A DNA stretch of 64,000 nt from Massilia aquatica. Its GTDB lineage: Bacteria; Pseudomonadota; Gammaproteobacteria; Burkholderiales; Burkholderiaceae_D. Position numbers and translations under genes: made by a program. The stretch spans positions 118,405 to 182,404 of the forward strand of contig NZ_VVIW01000014.1 of assembly GCF_011682045.1 (NCBI RefSeq), in the 5' to 3' direction. The notes under the pieces are model-generated. The model saw only the letters and a list, made by a program, of their open reading frames with translations. It was not told the origin of the DNA and searched no databases. How positions within the stretch are numbered: position 1 is the stretch's first letter; every line of letters begins with the position of its first letter. This document shows positions 36,785 to 46,200 of the stretch, piece by piece.

Positions 36785-37317
36785 ACATCGATCTCAACGC
36801 CCCATGCTCCCACCAGCTGGTGCGCGAGAACTGGAAGTCGTTCCGGCTGCCTCACTTCTGCGGCGTTCTCACTGGCGATGGCACGGTCCTGGTCTTGGAA
36901 GAACGTTCGCACTATGTCGAAGGCAACTATCGATGCCGCGTCTGGCCGGTGTGCGAAACGACGATCGACAGCCTGTGCGAATACGGCATGGAATTCATCG
37001 AAATGAGCGAGTATGTCCGGCAGCCGCCCATTCCCGGCACCAGCGCGCGCGCAGTCTGTGGCGAAGGTCCCATGGGAAATGAAGGCTTCGTCGCCGTCGT
37101 CAACGATCATGGATTGGTCTGGGCGATCTATTTCAGCCTTTCCAATCCATTTTACGAGGTCAATATCGTCGGCGACCATGTGGAAGCCATGAGCACCCAT
37201 GAGGTTTTGTGGCGCTTCCCGATCCACAGGCCGTGGGAAATCGATTTCACCTCCACCGTCGATTGGCGACAGGCAGGCCCGGCGGGTCCGCCGCCCTCGC
37301 CAGAAGGAAGCACTTGA
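36778..37317 (+). CDS. Hypothetical protein in immunity array
   Basis: 179 residues (MLNIDLNAPCSHQLVRENWK). Beta-rich with SHYVEGNYRCRVWPVCETT, GNEGFVAVVNDHGLVWAIY and FYEVNIVGDHVEAM. It overlaps genes on both sides (7 bases before, TTGA overlap after), so it is embedded in the operon. Pattern recalls small immunity proteins that copy beta-sandwich folds; not identified. Confidence 0.6.
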   Translation: MLNIDLNAPCSHQLVRENWKSFRLPHFCGVLTGDGTVLVLEERSHYVEGNYRCRVWPVCETTIDSLCEYGMEFIEMSEYVRQPPIPGTSARAVCGEGPMGNEGFVAVVNDHGLVWAIYFSLSNPFYEVNIVGDHVEAMSTHEVLWRFPIHRPWEIDFTSTVDWRQAGPAGPPPSPEGST

Positions 37318-37823
37318 AACTGTACAATTATGTGGGGCCGCAAGAGATTGCCGACGCCGTAGCGGCAATCGCGCCCGGCTTCGCGGTCCTCTCGCCCGCC
37401 GCACTGATGCAATGGTTGAAAGACGACCGGCAGCACGCCGATGGCGACGGTCACGTCATCGCCACATTCGTCGTCGACCGCCATGGCACCCTGCGCGTTG
37501 CCGACCGCTGCAGCGAACACCTTGCCTGCGCCGGGGGCCAGCCGGTGCTGTCGGCCGGCGAAATCACGTTTCAGGTCGGCCGACACGAGGTGCAAGTCCA
37601 GGCGGTGACCAATCAATCGACCGGATATTGCCCCGAGCCAGCGTCCTGGCCGCAGGTCGCGGCCGCCATCGGCAAAGCCGGTTTGCCGGCGCCTGCCGGT
37701 TTCCATGTCAATTTCCTGTTCCGCAAATGCAGCCAATGCCACGCACTGAACGTGATCAAGGAAAATGTGTTCGTTTGCGCGATGTGCGATGCCGATCTGC
37801 CTGCCGAATGGAACCTGGCCTGA
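37314..37823 (+). CDS. CxxC zinc-ribbon protein, TTG start
   Basis: 169 residues from TTG 37314, overlapping the previous stop (TTGA) and preceded by AAGGAAG; a longer ATG start at 37209 would lie deep inside the upstream gene. N-terminal alpha/beta part (NYVGPQEIADAVAAI; SPAALMQWLKDDR), C-terminal zinc ribbon with KCSQC and CAMC (NFLFRKCSQCHALN; FVCAMCDADLPAEWN). Second of three such proteins in the cluster. Confidence 0.6.
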   Translation: MKLYNYVGPQEIADAVAAIAPGFAVLSPAALMQWLKDDRQHADGDGHVIATFVVDRHGTLRVADRCSEHLACAGGQPVLSAGEITFQVGRHEVQVQAVTNQSTGYCPEPASWPQVAAAIGKAGLPAPAGFHVNFLFRKCSQCHALNVIKENVFVCAMCDADLPAEWNLA

Positions 37824-37922
37824 CAACCGGCATCTGCCTGGCTGGCCGGCATCGACGTTTGCGCGCCCGCGTTGTATAGTCCGCTTATCTTCATTTTCTC
37901 TTCATTTCCAGGAAAACGATCC

Positions 37923-38582
37923 ATGGCCGAGAAATCAGACATCCTGTATGGCATTGCCGAAGCCAATGACGACACCCTTCCCGCCATGCGCCTGCGCGCC
38001 ATGGCCAGCGAACTGGGCGAACCCGATCACATGGATCTGGACGACGATACCGCCCTGCGCATCAATATCTATGCATTCGGCCGTAACTTTGTCGAAGAAT
38101 GCGACGTCGACGCCGAGGACCAAGAGGGCTATGTGCTGGTCACCTCGGGCATGAGCGACCGCCTGATGACCGGCCCGGCGGACGCCGACGTGGACGACAC
38201 CCTGGCAGCGGAACTGGTGTGGAACGTACCGGACCTCAATCCGGCCTATTTCGCCACCTTGCGCTGGCTCGCCAAGCTGCCCGACATCGACCGTACCTGG
38301 TTCGGCCAGGGCCACACGGTGCCGATGCCGATGCCGCCGCTGGAAGGCTGCCCGTTCAAGACCTTCCTGTTCCTGCCGCCGATCATCCGCACCGACCGCG
38401 AACTGTTCGAGCACATCGAACACGACGGGCATGCGATCGGCACCCTGTGCGTGCACCTGATTTCGGACAGCGAATATGCGCTGGTCCGCAACAGCGAAGA
38501 AGGCCTGGGCGAGTTTCTCGACCTGCTCGATGATAACGACCATCCGCACGTCTTCAATCCGGCGCGCAAACCGTACGTGTAA
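37923..38582 (+). CDS. SUFU (suppressor of fused) domain protein, likely immunity factor
   Basis: 219 residues, ATG 37923. Shows the bacterial SUFU pattern: NIYAFGRNFVEEC, YVLVTSGMSDRLMTGP, AAELVWNVPDLNPAYFATL and GCPFKTFLFLPPI. In bacteria this domain is a frequent immunity module next to polymorphic toxins and Rhs genes, binding the toxin directly. It supports reading the whole 33-39 kb cluster as an antidote array. An AT-rich patch about 60 bases upstream may hold a separate promoter. Confidence 0.85.
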   Translation: MAEKSDILYGIAEANDDTLPAMRLRAMASELGEPDHMDLDDDTALRINIYAFGRNFVEECDVDAEDQEGYVLVTSGMSDRLMTGPADADVDDTLAAELVWNVPDLNPAYFATLRWLAKLPDIDRTWFGQGHTVPMPMPPLEGCPFKTFLFLPPIIRTDRELFEHIEHDGHAIGTLCVHLISDSEYALVRNSEEGLGEFLDLLDDNDHPHVFNPARKPYV

Positions 38583-38603
38583 GCGCGCATCCAGGTCCGA
38601 CCG

Positions 38604-39476
38604 ATGCGCAAGCTGATGAAACTCCAGTGGCACGATCTGCGCGATCAGTTGCTGCTGCTCGACGATCACGCCGAGCCGGAAGCCATTTTCCGCACGCTGG
38701 TGGCGTACATCAGGCAATACCGGCCGCAGTTCACCACCCAGCCATTTTCGCACTTGCGCTTCGCGCGCTTTTTTAACATGCAGGCGGCCGACTACCCGGT
38801 CGCGCAATCAACGATGCGCGATGACGAATGGCGCGAGGTCAAGCAGGACATGCTGGGCTATGAAGTGCGGGAAAATCTGCACTCCATCATGGCGCTGCTG
38901 TCAGACACCCTTGAACGCCTGATCACGCTGCGCATCGACGCGTGTTGCCCCGAATGCGGTTACGACGATGTCGCCACCTACAAGGGGCTCGCCTCCGGCG
39001 AATTCGTGATGCAGTGCGCGTTGTGCCGTCACCGGCAAGGCCGCAATGGTGCAGCTGACGTGACTGGCCCGTTCACCTTTGCCAGCGCCGCCGACATGCG
39101 CCTGCCTGGCCGCCCGCCAGCGCCCTGCCTGCCCCTGCCGGCGCAGCTGTCGCCGCGCATCCGCGTCGATGCCGGCGAGATGGTCGATTACAACCTCGTC
39201 GTGCTGTCGCATGGCGACGCCGAAACCGACTCCGCCGGCACGCTGCACGACTTTTATCGTGGCATGCCGGTCGCCATCTTCGATCACGATACCGGCCAGT
39301 TGGGGCAACCGGGCCATGTCATCGCCGACGGTCATGCGCAGCCGGCAAGCCCTGCGCCACGCTGGGCTCCTACCGCCAGATGGCTGTGCCGCATCGACAA
39401 CAACGGCTTGCGCCGCGCCCCCGCCGCCGCTTACGCCGTTGGCGCCCCGGCGACGCCGTCGGCGTCTTCGACATAG
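38604..39476 (+). CDS. CxxC zinc-ribbon protein with long tail
   Basis: 290 residues, ATG 38604 just after the SUFU gene. Helical N-terminal region (LQWHDLRDQLLLLDDHAEP), then CCPECGYDDVATYKGLA and MQCALCRHRQG, a probable zinc ribbon. The C-terminal third, Pro/Ala-rich, may be a separate domain or partly non-native after rearrangement (it ends APATPSASST). Last gene of the array; convergent with the parvulin gene of the nar operon. Confidence 0.55.
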   Translation: MRKLMKLQWHDLRDQLLLLDDHAEPEAIFRTLVAYIRQYRPQFTTQPFSHLRFARFFNMQAADYPVAQSTMRDDEWREVKQDMLGYEVRENLHSIMALLSDTLERLITLRIDACCPECGYDDVATYKGLASGEFVMQCALCRHRQGRNGAADVTGPFTFASAADMRLPGRPPAPCLPLPAQLSPRIRVDAGEMVDYNLVVLSHGDAETDSAGTLHDFYRGMPVAIFDHDTGQLGQPGHVIADGHAQPASPAPRWAPTARWLCRIDNNGLRRAPAAAYAVGAPATPSASST

Positions 39477-39552
39477 ATGCTGATCCACGCGTCGAGGTAA
39501 GCCCGGAATCGACCACGTCGGGCACCTCCGGCTCTTCGTGACACCAGAGCAC

Positions 39553-39569
39553 GCGGGTCGGCGACCCGC
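39553..39569. terminator. Perfect hairpin between convergent immunity array and nar operon
   Basis: GCGGGTCG-G-CGACCCGC is a perfect 8-base inverted repeat in the 106-base gap between two converging genes. With no T-tract and a one-base loop it is not a textbook intrinsic terminator, but placement suggests a transcription barrier. Confidence 0.3.
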
Positions 39570-39582
39570 AACCGTACCTGCG

Positions 39583-40329
39583 CTACTGCACCAGCGGGCT
39601 ATCCGCCCCTTCCATGCTCATGCCTTCGATGTTCGCCTGCCCCACCAGAATATGCAGGTACTGGTGGGTCGCGCGCTGGCTCGACTGGCGGTCGAGATAG
39701 GCCGCGATCTCGCTTTTCACCGCCTCGAACGGCAACAAGCGCCCCGCCACCCGCCGCAGCACCTGCACGATGTGCAGGCCGAAGCGGGTTTCCAGCAAGC
39801 GCCCGGCCAGTTCGCCTTCACCCAGGCGGAACACCAGTTCCTCGAACTCCGGCACGCTCTGCCCGCGCGACAATTGCCCCAGGCTACCGCCCACCTTGCC
39901 CGAACTGCAATTCGAATACTGCGCCGCCAGTTCGCCGAAGCGCTCCGGATGCGCCTGCAACTCTTCCAGCACCGCTTCGCCGGTGGCGCGCAGCAACTCC
40001 AGCGGCGCTCCCGGCGTCACCTGGAACAGGATGTGGCGCGCTTCGACCATGTCGCCGCTGGTGTAGCGCTGCGCATTGTTGCGGTACCACGTCATGCAGG
40101 CAGGCTCGTCGGCCTTGGGCACCTTGACCTGCAGCGCCAGCAGTGCCTCGATACGGGCGTCGTCGTCCCCCCCGGTCATGCCCAGTTCATCGGCCTGCTG
40201 CAACAGCAAGGTGCGCAGCACCAGTTCGTGCACCGCTTCCTTGAGCGGATTGCCCGCCTCCTGGTGGTGCGGCAGTTCGCGTTCGATCGCCACGTCGTCG
40301 ATGTCCACGCCATTCACAGAAATACCCAT
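39583..40329 (-). CDS. Parvulin-type peptidylprolyl isomerase of the nar operon
   Basis: 248 residues with GGAG upstream. The rotamase domain (about residues 93-195) shows EARHILFQVTPGAP, AQYSNCSSGKVGGSLGQLSRGQ, FEELVFRLGEGEL and TRFGLHIVQVL, typical of PpiC/NifM-like proteins. No signal peptide, so cytoplasmic. Located 14 bases after narI; nar operons of many beta- and gammaproteobacteria carry this isomerase, thought to assist maturation or assembly of nitrate reductase. Confidence 0.88.
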   Translation of the reverse strand: MGISVNGVDIDDVAIERELPHHQEAGNPLKEAVHELVLRTLLLQQADELGMTGGDDDARIEALLALQVKVPKADEPACMTWYRNNAQRYTSGDMVEARHILFQVTPGAPLELLRATGEAVLEELQAHPERFGELAAQYSNCSSGKVGGSLGQLSRGQSVPEFEELVFRLGEGELAGRLLETRFGLHIVQVLRRVAGRLLPFEAVKSEIAAYLDRQSSQRATHQYLHILVGQANIEGMSMEGADSPLVQ

Positions 40330-40343
40330 GATGATTCTCCTGA

Positions 40344-41027
40344 TTAACGGCTACGCACGAGCTGGTAAGCGCGGCCAAGGTAGGTCAGCGCGCCGAAGCC
40401 GCTCCACACGTGCACCAGACGGGTGAACGGAAAGATGACGAACAGCGACATGCCCATGAACAGATGCAGCTTGAACAGCAGCGGCGCATCCAGGATGAAG
40501 GCGGCCGCATCGGCGCGGAAGGTCACGATATGCTGCGCCCAGTTCATCAGCAGCACCATCGTGTGGCCGTCCATGTGGCCGGCCGACACGTAGATCGACG
40601 ACAGTCCCAGCAGCAAGGTGGCGAGAATCCACAGCAGCACGATCTTGTCCTTGAAGGTGGTTGCCTTGCGCAGGCGGTCGTTGCCGAAGCGCCGTGCCAG
40701 CAGCATCACGATGCCGGCCAGGCACAGCAGTCCCATCACGCCGCCGGCCACCATCGCCACCAGTTGCTTGAGGCCGTGGCTCACGCCCAGCGTATCCCAC
40801 ACCCACACCGGCGTGAGCAGGCCGGCCATGTGCCCGAAGAACAGGCCGATGATGCCGATATGGAACAGGATGCTTCCATAGCGCAGGCTGCCCTGGTGCA
40901 GCACCTGGGTCGATTCCGACTTCCACGTGTATTGCTCGCGGTCGAAACGGATCAAGCTGCCGAGCAAAAAGATCGCCAGCGCGATATAGGGATAAATCCC
41001 GAACAGAAATTGATGCAGGTAGTCCAT
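40344..41027 (-). CDS. narI: Respiratory nitrate reductase gamma subunit
   Basis: 227 residues, start 41027 with AAAGGAGGC; five membrane helices. Heme-binding histidines in ILFHIGIIGLFFGH and in the C-terminal LLFKLHLFMGM/FPFTRLVHVWSG. NarI is the diheme cytochrome b that takes electrons from quinol and anchors NarGH to the inner membrane. The last gene of the canonical set, followed by the isomerase. Confidence 0.96.
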   Translation of the reverse strand: MDYLHQFLFGIYPYIALAIFLLGSLIRFDREQYTWKSESTQVLHQGSLRYGSILFHIGIIGLFFGHMAGLLTPVWVWDTLGVSHGLKQLVAMVAGGVMGLLCLAGIVMLLARRFGNDRLRKATTFKDKIVLLWILATLLLGLSSIYVSAGHMDGHTMVLLMNWAQHIVTFRADAAAFILDAPLLFKLHLFMGMSLFVIFPFTRLVHVWSGFGALTYLGRAYQLVRSR

Positions 41028-41037
41028 GATGCCTCCT

Positions 41038-41700
41038 TTACGCGCCGGCTGCGGCGCGCGCCGTGCGGGGATAGAAATTGATCGTATGCGTGCCGGGCGC
41101 CCCCGGTTTGAGCAAGGGTTCGACCCCATCCATGCCCGGACCGAAGGTTTCCAGCGCCTCGTCCATGTCGCGCACCGGCGGCTCGGTCAGTTCCTCGGCC
41201 GCGACCGGGCTCAAATGTTCCAGCACCGCGAACACGCCCGCGTACGGGCTGCCGTTGGCGGCCAGCTTGCGCCCGATATGCGCCAGCACGTGCACCGCGT
41301 CCGACAGCAGGCGCGCGGCCTCCTCCGTGGTCTGCTGCGACAGGAACTCGAGGAACAGCGGCACGAAGTCGGGCAAGTCGTCGCCCGTCATGAACAGGCC
41401 GTGCTGCTTGTATTCCTCCATCAGGTCGACCATGGCCTGGCCGCGGTCGCGCGACTCGCCGTGAATGTGCTCGAACAGGTGCAAGGAATGCGACGGGTTG
41501 CGGTCGAACGTCATTACGTAGTTTTGCTGCAGGTCGATCAGGACGCCGTCGCTCAGGTAGGCGAACAGCGGCAGCAGCGGCGCATGCAGGGCCGGCGAAT
41601 GGGCGATCGCATTGGCCAGGGCCGGCAATTCGGCGATCAGCTCCGCTTCCGGATACAGCAGCAGGCTGGACAACACTTGATAATGTCGATTGGTATTCAT
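41038..41700 (-). CDS. narJ: Nitrate reductase molybdenum cofactor assembly chaperone
   Basis: 220 residues. Two adjacent ATGs exist; the second (41700) has the better spacing from AGGAGGC and shares its A with the narH stop (TGATG). Contains YQVLSSLLLYPEAELIAELP, QQNYVMTFDRNPSHSLHLFEH and GDDLPDFVPLFLEFLS, the TorD/NarJ helical signature. NarJ binds the NarG N-terminus and is needed for cofactor insertion; it is not part of the final enzyme. Confidence 0.95.
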   Translation of the reverse strand: MNTNRHYQVLSSLLLYPEAELIAELPALANAIAHSPALHAPLLPLFAYLSDGVLIDLQQNYVMTFDRNPSHSLHLFEHIHGESRDRGQAMVDLMEEYKQHGLFMTGDDLPDFVPLFLEFLSQQTTEEAARLLSDAVHVLAHIGRKLAANGSPYAGVFAVLEHLSPVAAEELTEPPVRDMDEALETFGPGMDGVEPLLKPGAPGTHTINFYPRTARAAAGA

Positions 41701-43256
41701 CATGCCTCCTGGACGTCTTTCTTTTTACGCGACTTGGGCATGGCCATGAAGATGGCCGAACCCTGCTTTTTCTTGCCGAACAAGCTGGTGTCGGTCACGC
41801 CGTCCGAGCATCCATTGCCGAAGCTGAAGCCGCACGAACCTTTTTCGTTGAAGCTGTCTTCCGCCATTTCCTTGTGGCTGCTCGGAATCACGAAACGGTC
41901 TTCGTAGTTAGCGATCGCCATGATGTGGTACATGTCTTCGACCATGTCCTTGCTCAATCCCACCTGTTCCAGCACGGCCAGGTTCTCGACCTTGTCCACC
42001 GTCTTGCTGCGCATGTAGGCGCGCATGGCCAGCATGCGGTCGAGCGCGCGGATTACCGGGGGCTGGTCGCCGGCGGTCAGCAGATTGGCCAGGTACTGCA
42101 CCGGAATCCGCAGGCTGTTGGTGTCGGGCAAAATGCCATTCATTCCCAGCTTGCCGGACTCGGCCGCAGCCTGGATCGGCGACAGCGGCGGGATGTACCA
42201 CACCATCGGCAGGGTCCGGTATTCCGGATGCAGCGGGAAAGCCACTTTCCAGTCGACCGCCATCTTGTAGACCGGCGACTTCTTGGCCGACTCCAGCCAC
42301 GAGTCGGGAATGCCCTGGCGCCGCGCTTCCTCGATGATGGCCGGGTCGTGCGGGTCGAGGAACAGGCCCAGCTGCGCCTGGTACAGGTCGCGCTCGTCCG
42401 GCACCGATGCCGCCGCTTCGATCTTGTCGGCGTCGTACAGCAGCACGCCCAGGTAGCGGATGCGGCCGACGCAGGTTTCCGAGCACACGGTCGGCTGGCC
42501 CGCTTCGATGCGCGGATAGCAGAAGGTGCATTTCTCAGCCTTGCCGGACGACCAGTTGTAGTAAATCTTCTTGTACGGGCAGCCGGAGATGCACATGCGC
42601 CAGCCGCGGCACTTATCCTGGTCGATCAGCACGATGCCATCATCCTCGCGCTTGTACACCGAGCCCGACGGGCAGGACGCCACGCAGGTCGGGTTCAGGC
42701 AGTGTTCGCACAGGCGCGGCAGGTACATCATGAAGGTGTTCTCGAAGGTGCCGTACATCTCCTTCTGCATGTTGTCGAACAGCTTGTCCTTGCTGCGGGC
42801 GGCGAACTCCCCGCCCAGGTCGTCTTCCCAGTTCGGACCCCATTCGATCTTGTCCATCTTCTTGCCGGTCAAGACCGAGATCGGGCGCGCCGTGGGCGGC
42901 GTTTCCGACAAGGGCGCGTTTTGCAGGCGCTCGTAGTCGTAGGTGAACGGCTCGTAATACTCGTCGATGGCCGGCAGGTTCGGATTGGCGAAGATGTTGG
43001 CGAGAATTTTCAGGCGCCCGCCCTGGCGCGGTTCGATCTTGCCGGCCGCGTTGCGTTTCCAGCCGCCATTCCATTTATCCTGGTTTTCCCATTCTTTCGG
43101 GTAACCGATGCCGGGCTTGGTTTCAACGTTGTTGAACCAGGCGTATTCGACGCCGTCGCGGCTGGTCCAGACGTTCTTGCAGGTGACCGAACAAGTGTGG
43201 CAGCCGATGCACTTGTCCAGGTTCAACACCATGCCGATTTGCGCTCTGATCTTCAT
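41700..43256 (-). CDS. narH: Respiratory nitrate reductase beta subunit
   Basis: 518 residues, ATG at 43256 overlapping the narG stop (ATGA) with AAGGGAG upstream. Cysteine groups for iron-sulfur clusters: CIGCHTCSVTC at 16-26, CEHCLNPTCVASCPSG, CRGWRMCISGCPYKK and CTFCYPRI. The Trp in the CRGWRMC motif marks the [3Fe-4S] site. It relays electrons from NarI to NarG on the cytoplasmic face. Confidence 0.97.
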   Translation of the reverse strand: MKIRAQIGMVLNLDKCIGCHTCSVTCKNVWTSRDGVEYAWFNNVETKPGIGYPKEWENQDKWNGGWKRNAAGKIEPRQGGRLKILANIFANPNLPAIDEYYEPFTYDYERLQNAPLSETPPTARPISVLTGKKMDKIEWGPNWEDDLGGEFAARSKDKLFDNMQKEMYGTFENTFMMYLPRLCEHCLNPTCVASCPSGSVYKREDDGIVLIDQDKCRGWRMCISGCPYKKIYYNWSSGKAEKCTFCYPRIEAGQPTVCSETCVGRIRYLGVLLYDADKIEAAASVPDERDLYQAQLGLFLDPHDPAIIEEARRQGIPDSWLESAKKSPVYKMAVDWKVAFPLHPEYRTLPMVWYIPPLSPIQAAAESGKLGMNGILPDTNSLRIPVQYLANLLTAGDQPPVIRALDRMLAMRAYMRSKTVDKVENLAVLEQVGLSKDMVEDMYHIMAIANYEDRFVIPSSHKEMAEDSFNEKGSCGFSFGNGCSDGVTDTSLFGKKKQGSAIFMAMPKSRKKKDVQEA

Positions 43257-46200
43257 ACGTGTGCTCCCTTGTTTGCTCCACTCGTTTCTTCCACCAGGGG
43301 GCCTTCCAGCCACTCCACTTTGTCCATCTTGCGTACCAGCACGAACTCATCGCGGTTCGAGCCCACCGTGCCGTAGTAATTGAAGCCCCACGCCAGCTGG
43401 GCGTAGCCGCCGATCATGTGGGTCGGCTTGGTGACGGTGCGCGTGACCGAGTTGTGGATGCCGCCCCGCTTGCCCGACAATTCCGCGCCCGGCGTATTGA
43501 TGATCTTTTCCTGGGCGTGGTACATCAAGGTCATGCCTTCCGGAATGCGCTGGCTGACCACCGCCCGCGCCGTCAGGGTGCCATTCACGTTGAACACTTC
43601 GATCCAGTCGTTGTCGACAATCCCGGCGTCCTTGGCGTCGATCTCCGAAATCCACACGTGCGGCCCGCCGCGCGACAAGGTCAGCATGCGCAGGTTGTCC
43701 GAATACGTGGAGTGGATGCCCCATTTCTGGTGCGGCGTCAGGAAGTTCAGCGCGATCTCCTTGTTGCCGTTGGGCGCCGCGCCCAGCATCGCCGCCGTGG
43801 TCTTGGTGTCGATGGCCGGCTTGTACACGCACAATCCCTCGCCAAAATCGCGCATCCAGCGGTGATCCTGGTAGAACTGCTGGCGCCCGGTCAGGGTGCG
43901 CCATGGGATCAGTTCGTGCACATTCGTATAGCCAGCGGTGTAGCTCACTTCTTCCGACTCCAGCCCCGACCAGGTCGGCGACGAGATGATCTTGCGCGGC
44001 TGCGCCTGTACATCGCGGAAGCGGATCGTGTCGTGTTCGCGCGGCAGCGCCAGGTGCGTGTGGTCGCGTCCGGTCATGGTCGACAATGCCGCCCAGGCCT
44101 TGACCGCCACGTGGCCGTTGGTTTCCGGCGCCAGCGACAGGATCATTTCGGCCGCGTCGATGGCGGTGTCCAGCCGTGGCTGCCCTTGCGAGACGCCCTC
44201 TTCCAGCACCGTGCGGTTGATACCGCGCAACACATCGACTTCGTGCCCGGTCTTCCAGCCGATGCCCTTGCCGCCATTACCCAGTTTTTCCAGCAAAGGG
44301 CCGATCGAGGTGAATTTCTTGAATACATCCTTGTAATCGCGTGTCACCACCGTCAGGTTCGGCATGGTCTTGCCCGGAATCGGCTCGCACTCACCGGCGC
44401 GCCAGTCTTTCGGATCAAACGGCTGGCCCAGTTCGCCCGGGGTATCGTGCATGAGCGGGGTCAGCACCAGATCTTGCTGCGTGCCCAGGTACGCGCCGCC
44501 GATTTCCGAAAATTTCTCGGCGATACCCTTGTAGATTTCCCAGTCCGACTTCGACTGCCACAGCGGCTGCACGGCTTCCGACAGCGGGTGAATGAAGGGG
44601 TGCATGTCGGACGTGTTCAGGTCGTCCTTTTCGTACCAGGTGGCGGTCGGCAGCACGATGTCGCCATACAGGCAGGTGGTGGACATGCGGAAGTCCAGCA
44701 CCACCACCAGGTCCAGCTTGCCTTCGGCGGCGGGCCGGATTTTTACATCGCGCGGCTTGACGCAGTGGGTTTCATCGCTCATCAGCGCGTTCTGGGTGCC
44801 CAGCAAGTACTTGAGGAAGTACTCATGGCCCTTGCCCGAGCTGCCCAGGATATTCGAGCGCCACACAAACATATTGCGCGGGAAGTTGGCCGGATTATCC
44901 GGGTCGTCGCACGAAAAATTCAGCTTGCCAGCCTTGATCTGCTCGACCGCGTAGGCGGCCGGGTCCATGCCGGCGGCCGCGGCGGCGCGGGTCACTTCCA
45001 GCGGATTGGTTTCCAGCTGCGGGGCGGACGGCAGCCAGCCCATGCGCTCGGCCTTGGCGTTGTAGTCGATCAGCGCCATCGGCGCCACATCGTCTCCGGC
45101 CGAGGGCGACGAAATCTCGCTCGTGTGCAGCTTTTCATGGCGCCACTGGCTGGTGTGGGCGTAGAAGAACGAGGTGCCGTTCATCTGGCGCATCGGCCGG
45201 TTCCAGTCCTGCGCGAAGGCCAGCGGAGTCCAGCCGGTTTGCGGACGCAGCTTTTCCTGGCCCACATAGTGCGCCCAGCCGCCGCCCGACTTGCCGATGC
45301 AGCCGCACATCATCAACAGGTTGATGATGCCGCGATACGTCATGTCCATGTGGTACCAGTGATTCAGCGCGGCGCCGACGATGACCATGCTCTTGCCCTG
45401 GGTCTTGTCGGCGTTGTCGGCGAACTGGCGCGCCACGGTGATCACGTCCGCCGCTTTCACGCCGGTGTGCTTGACCTGCCAGGCCGGGGTGTACGGCACG
45501 TCGTCGTCATAGCTGGTGGCCACGTTGGCGCCGCCCAGGCCACGGTCGATGCCGTAGTTGGCCAGGGTCAGGTCGAACACGGTGGTGACCAATGCCGTGG
45601 AGCCGTCCGCCAGCAACACTTTCTTGACCGGCACGCGGCGCATCAGCATGTCGCTCGCATCCTTGCCGCCAAAGTAAGCAAAGCCGACTTCCTCGACCGC
45701 ATCGCTGCACTTGATCAGGGACAGCAGCGGGTCGATGGCCTTGCCGCTGGTGCCCTCTTTCTGTTCCAGGTTCCAGCGGCCCGACTCGCCCCAGCGGAAA
45801 CCGATCGAACCGGCCGGCGCGCAGATGTTGCCGGTGGCTTCGTCGATGACCAGGGTCTTCCAGTCGGGATTGTTGGTTTCGTCCAGGTTATCGGCCAGGT
45901 GCGATGCGCGCAGAAAATAATCGGGCACCAGGGTGCCGTTTGTTTCCTTGAGCATGACCAGCATCGGGAAGTCGGTGTACTGCTTGGCGTAGCCACGGAA
46001 ATAGTCCGAACCGCCCTCGGCGTGGAATTCTTTGAGGACCACGTGGCCCATGGCCAGCGCCAGCGCGGCGTCGGTGCCTTGCTTCGGGGCAAGCCAGATA
46101 TCGCCGAACTTGGCCATTTCGCCGAAATCGGAAGAAACAGCCACCGTTTTCGTGCCTTTGTAGCGCACTTCCGTGTAGAAGTGGGCATCCGGCGTGCGCG

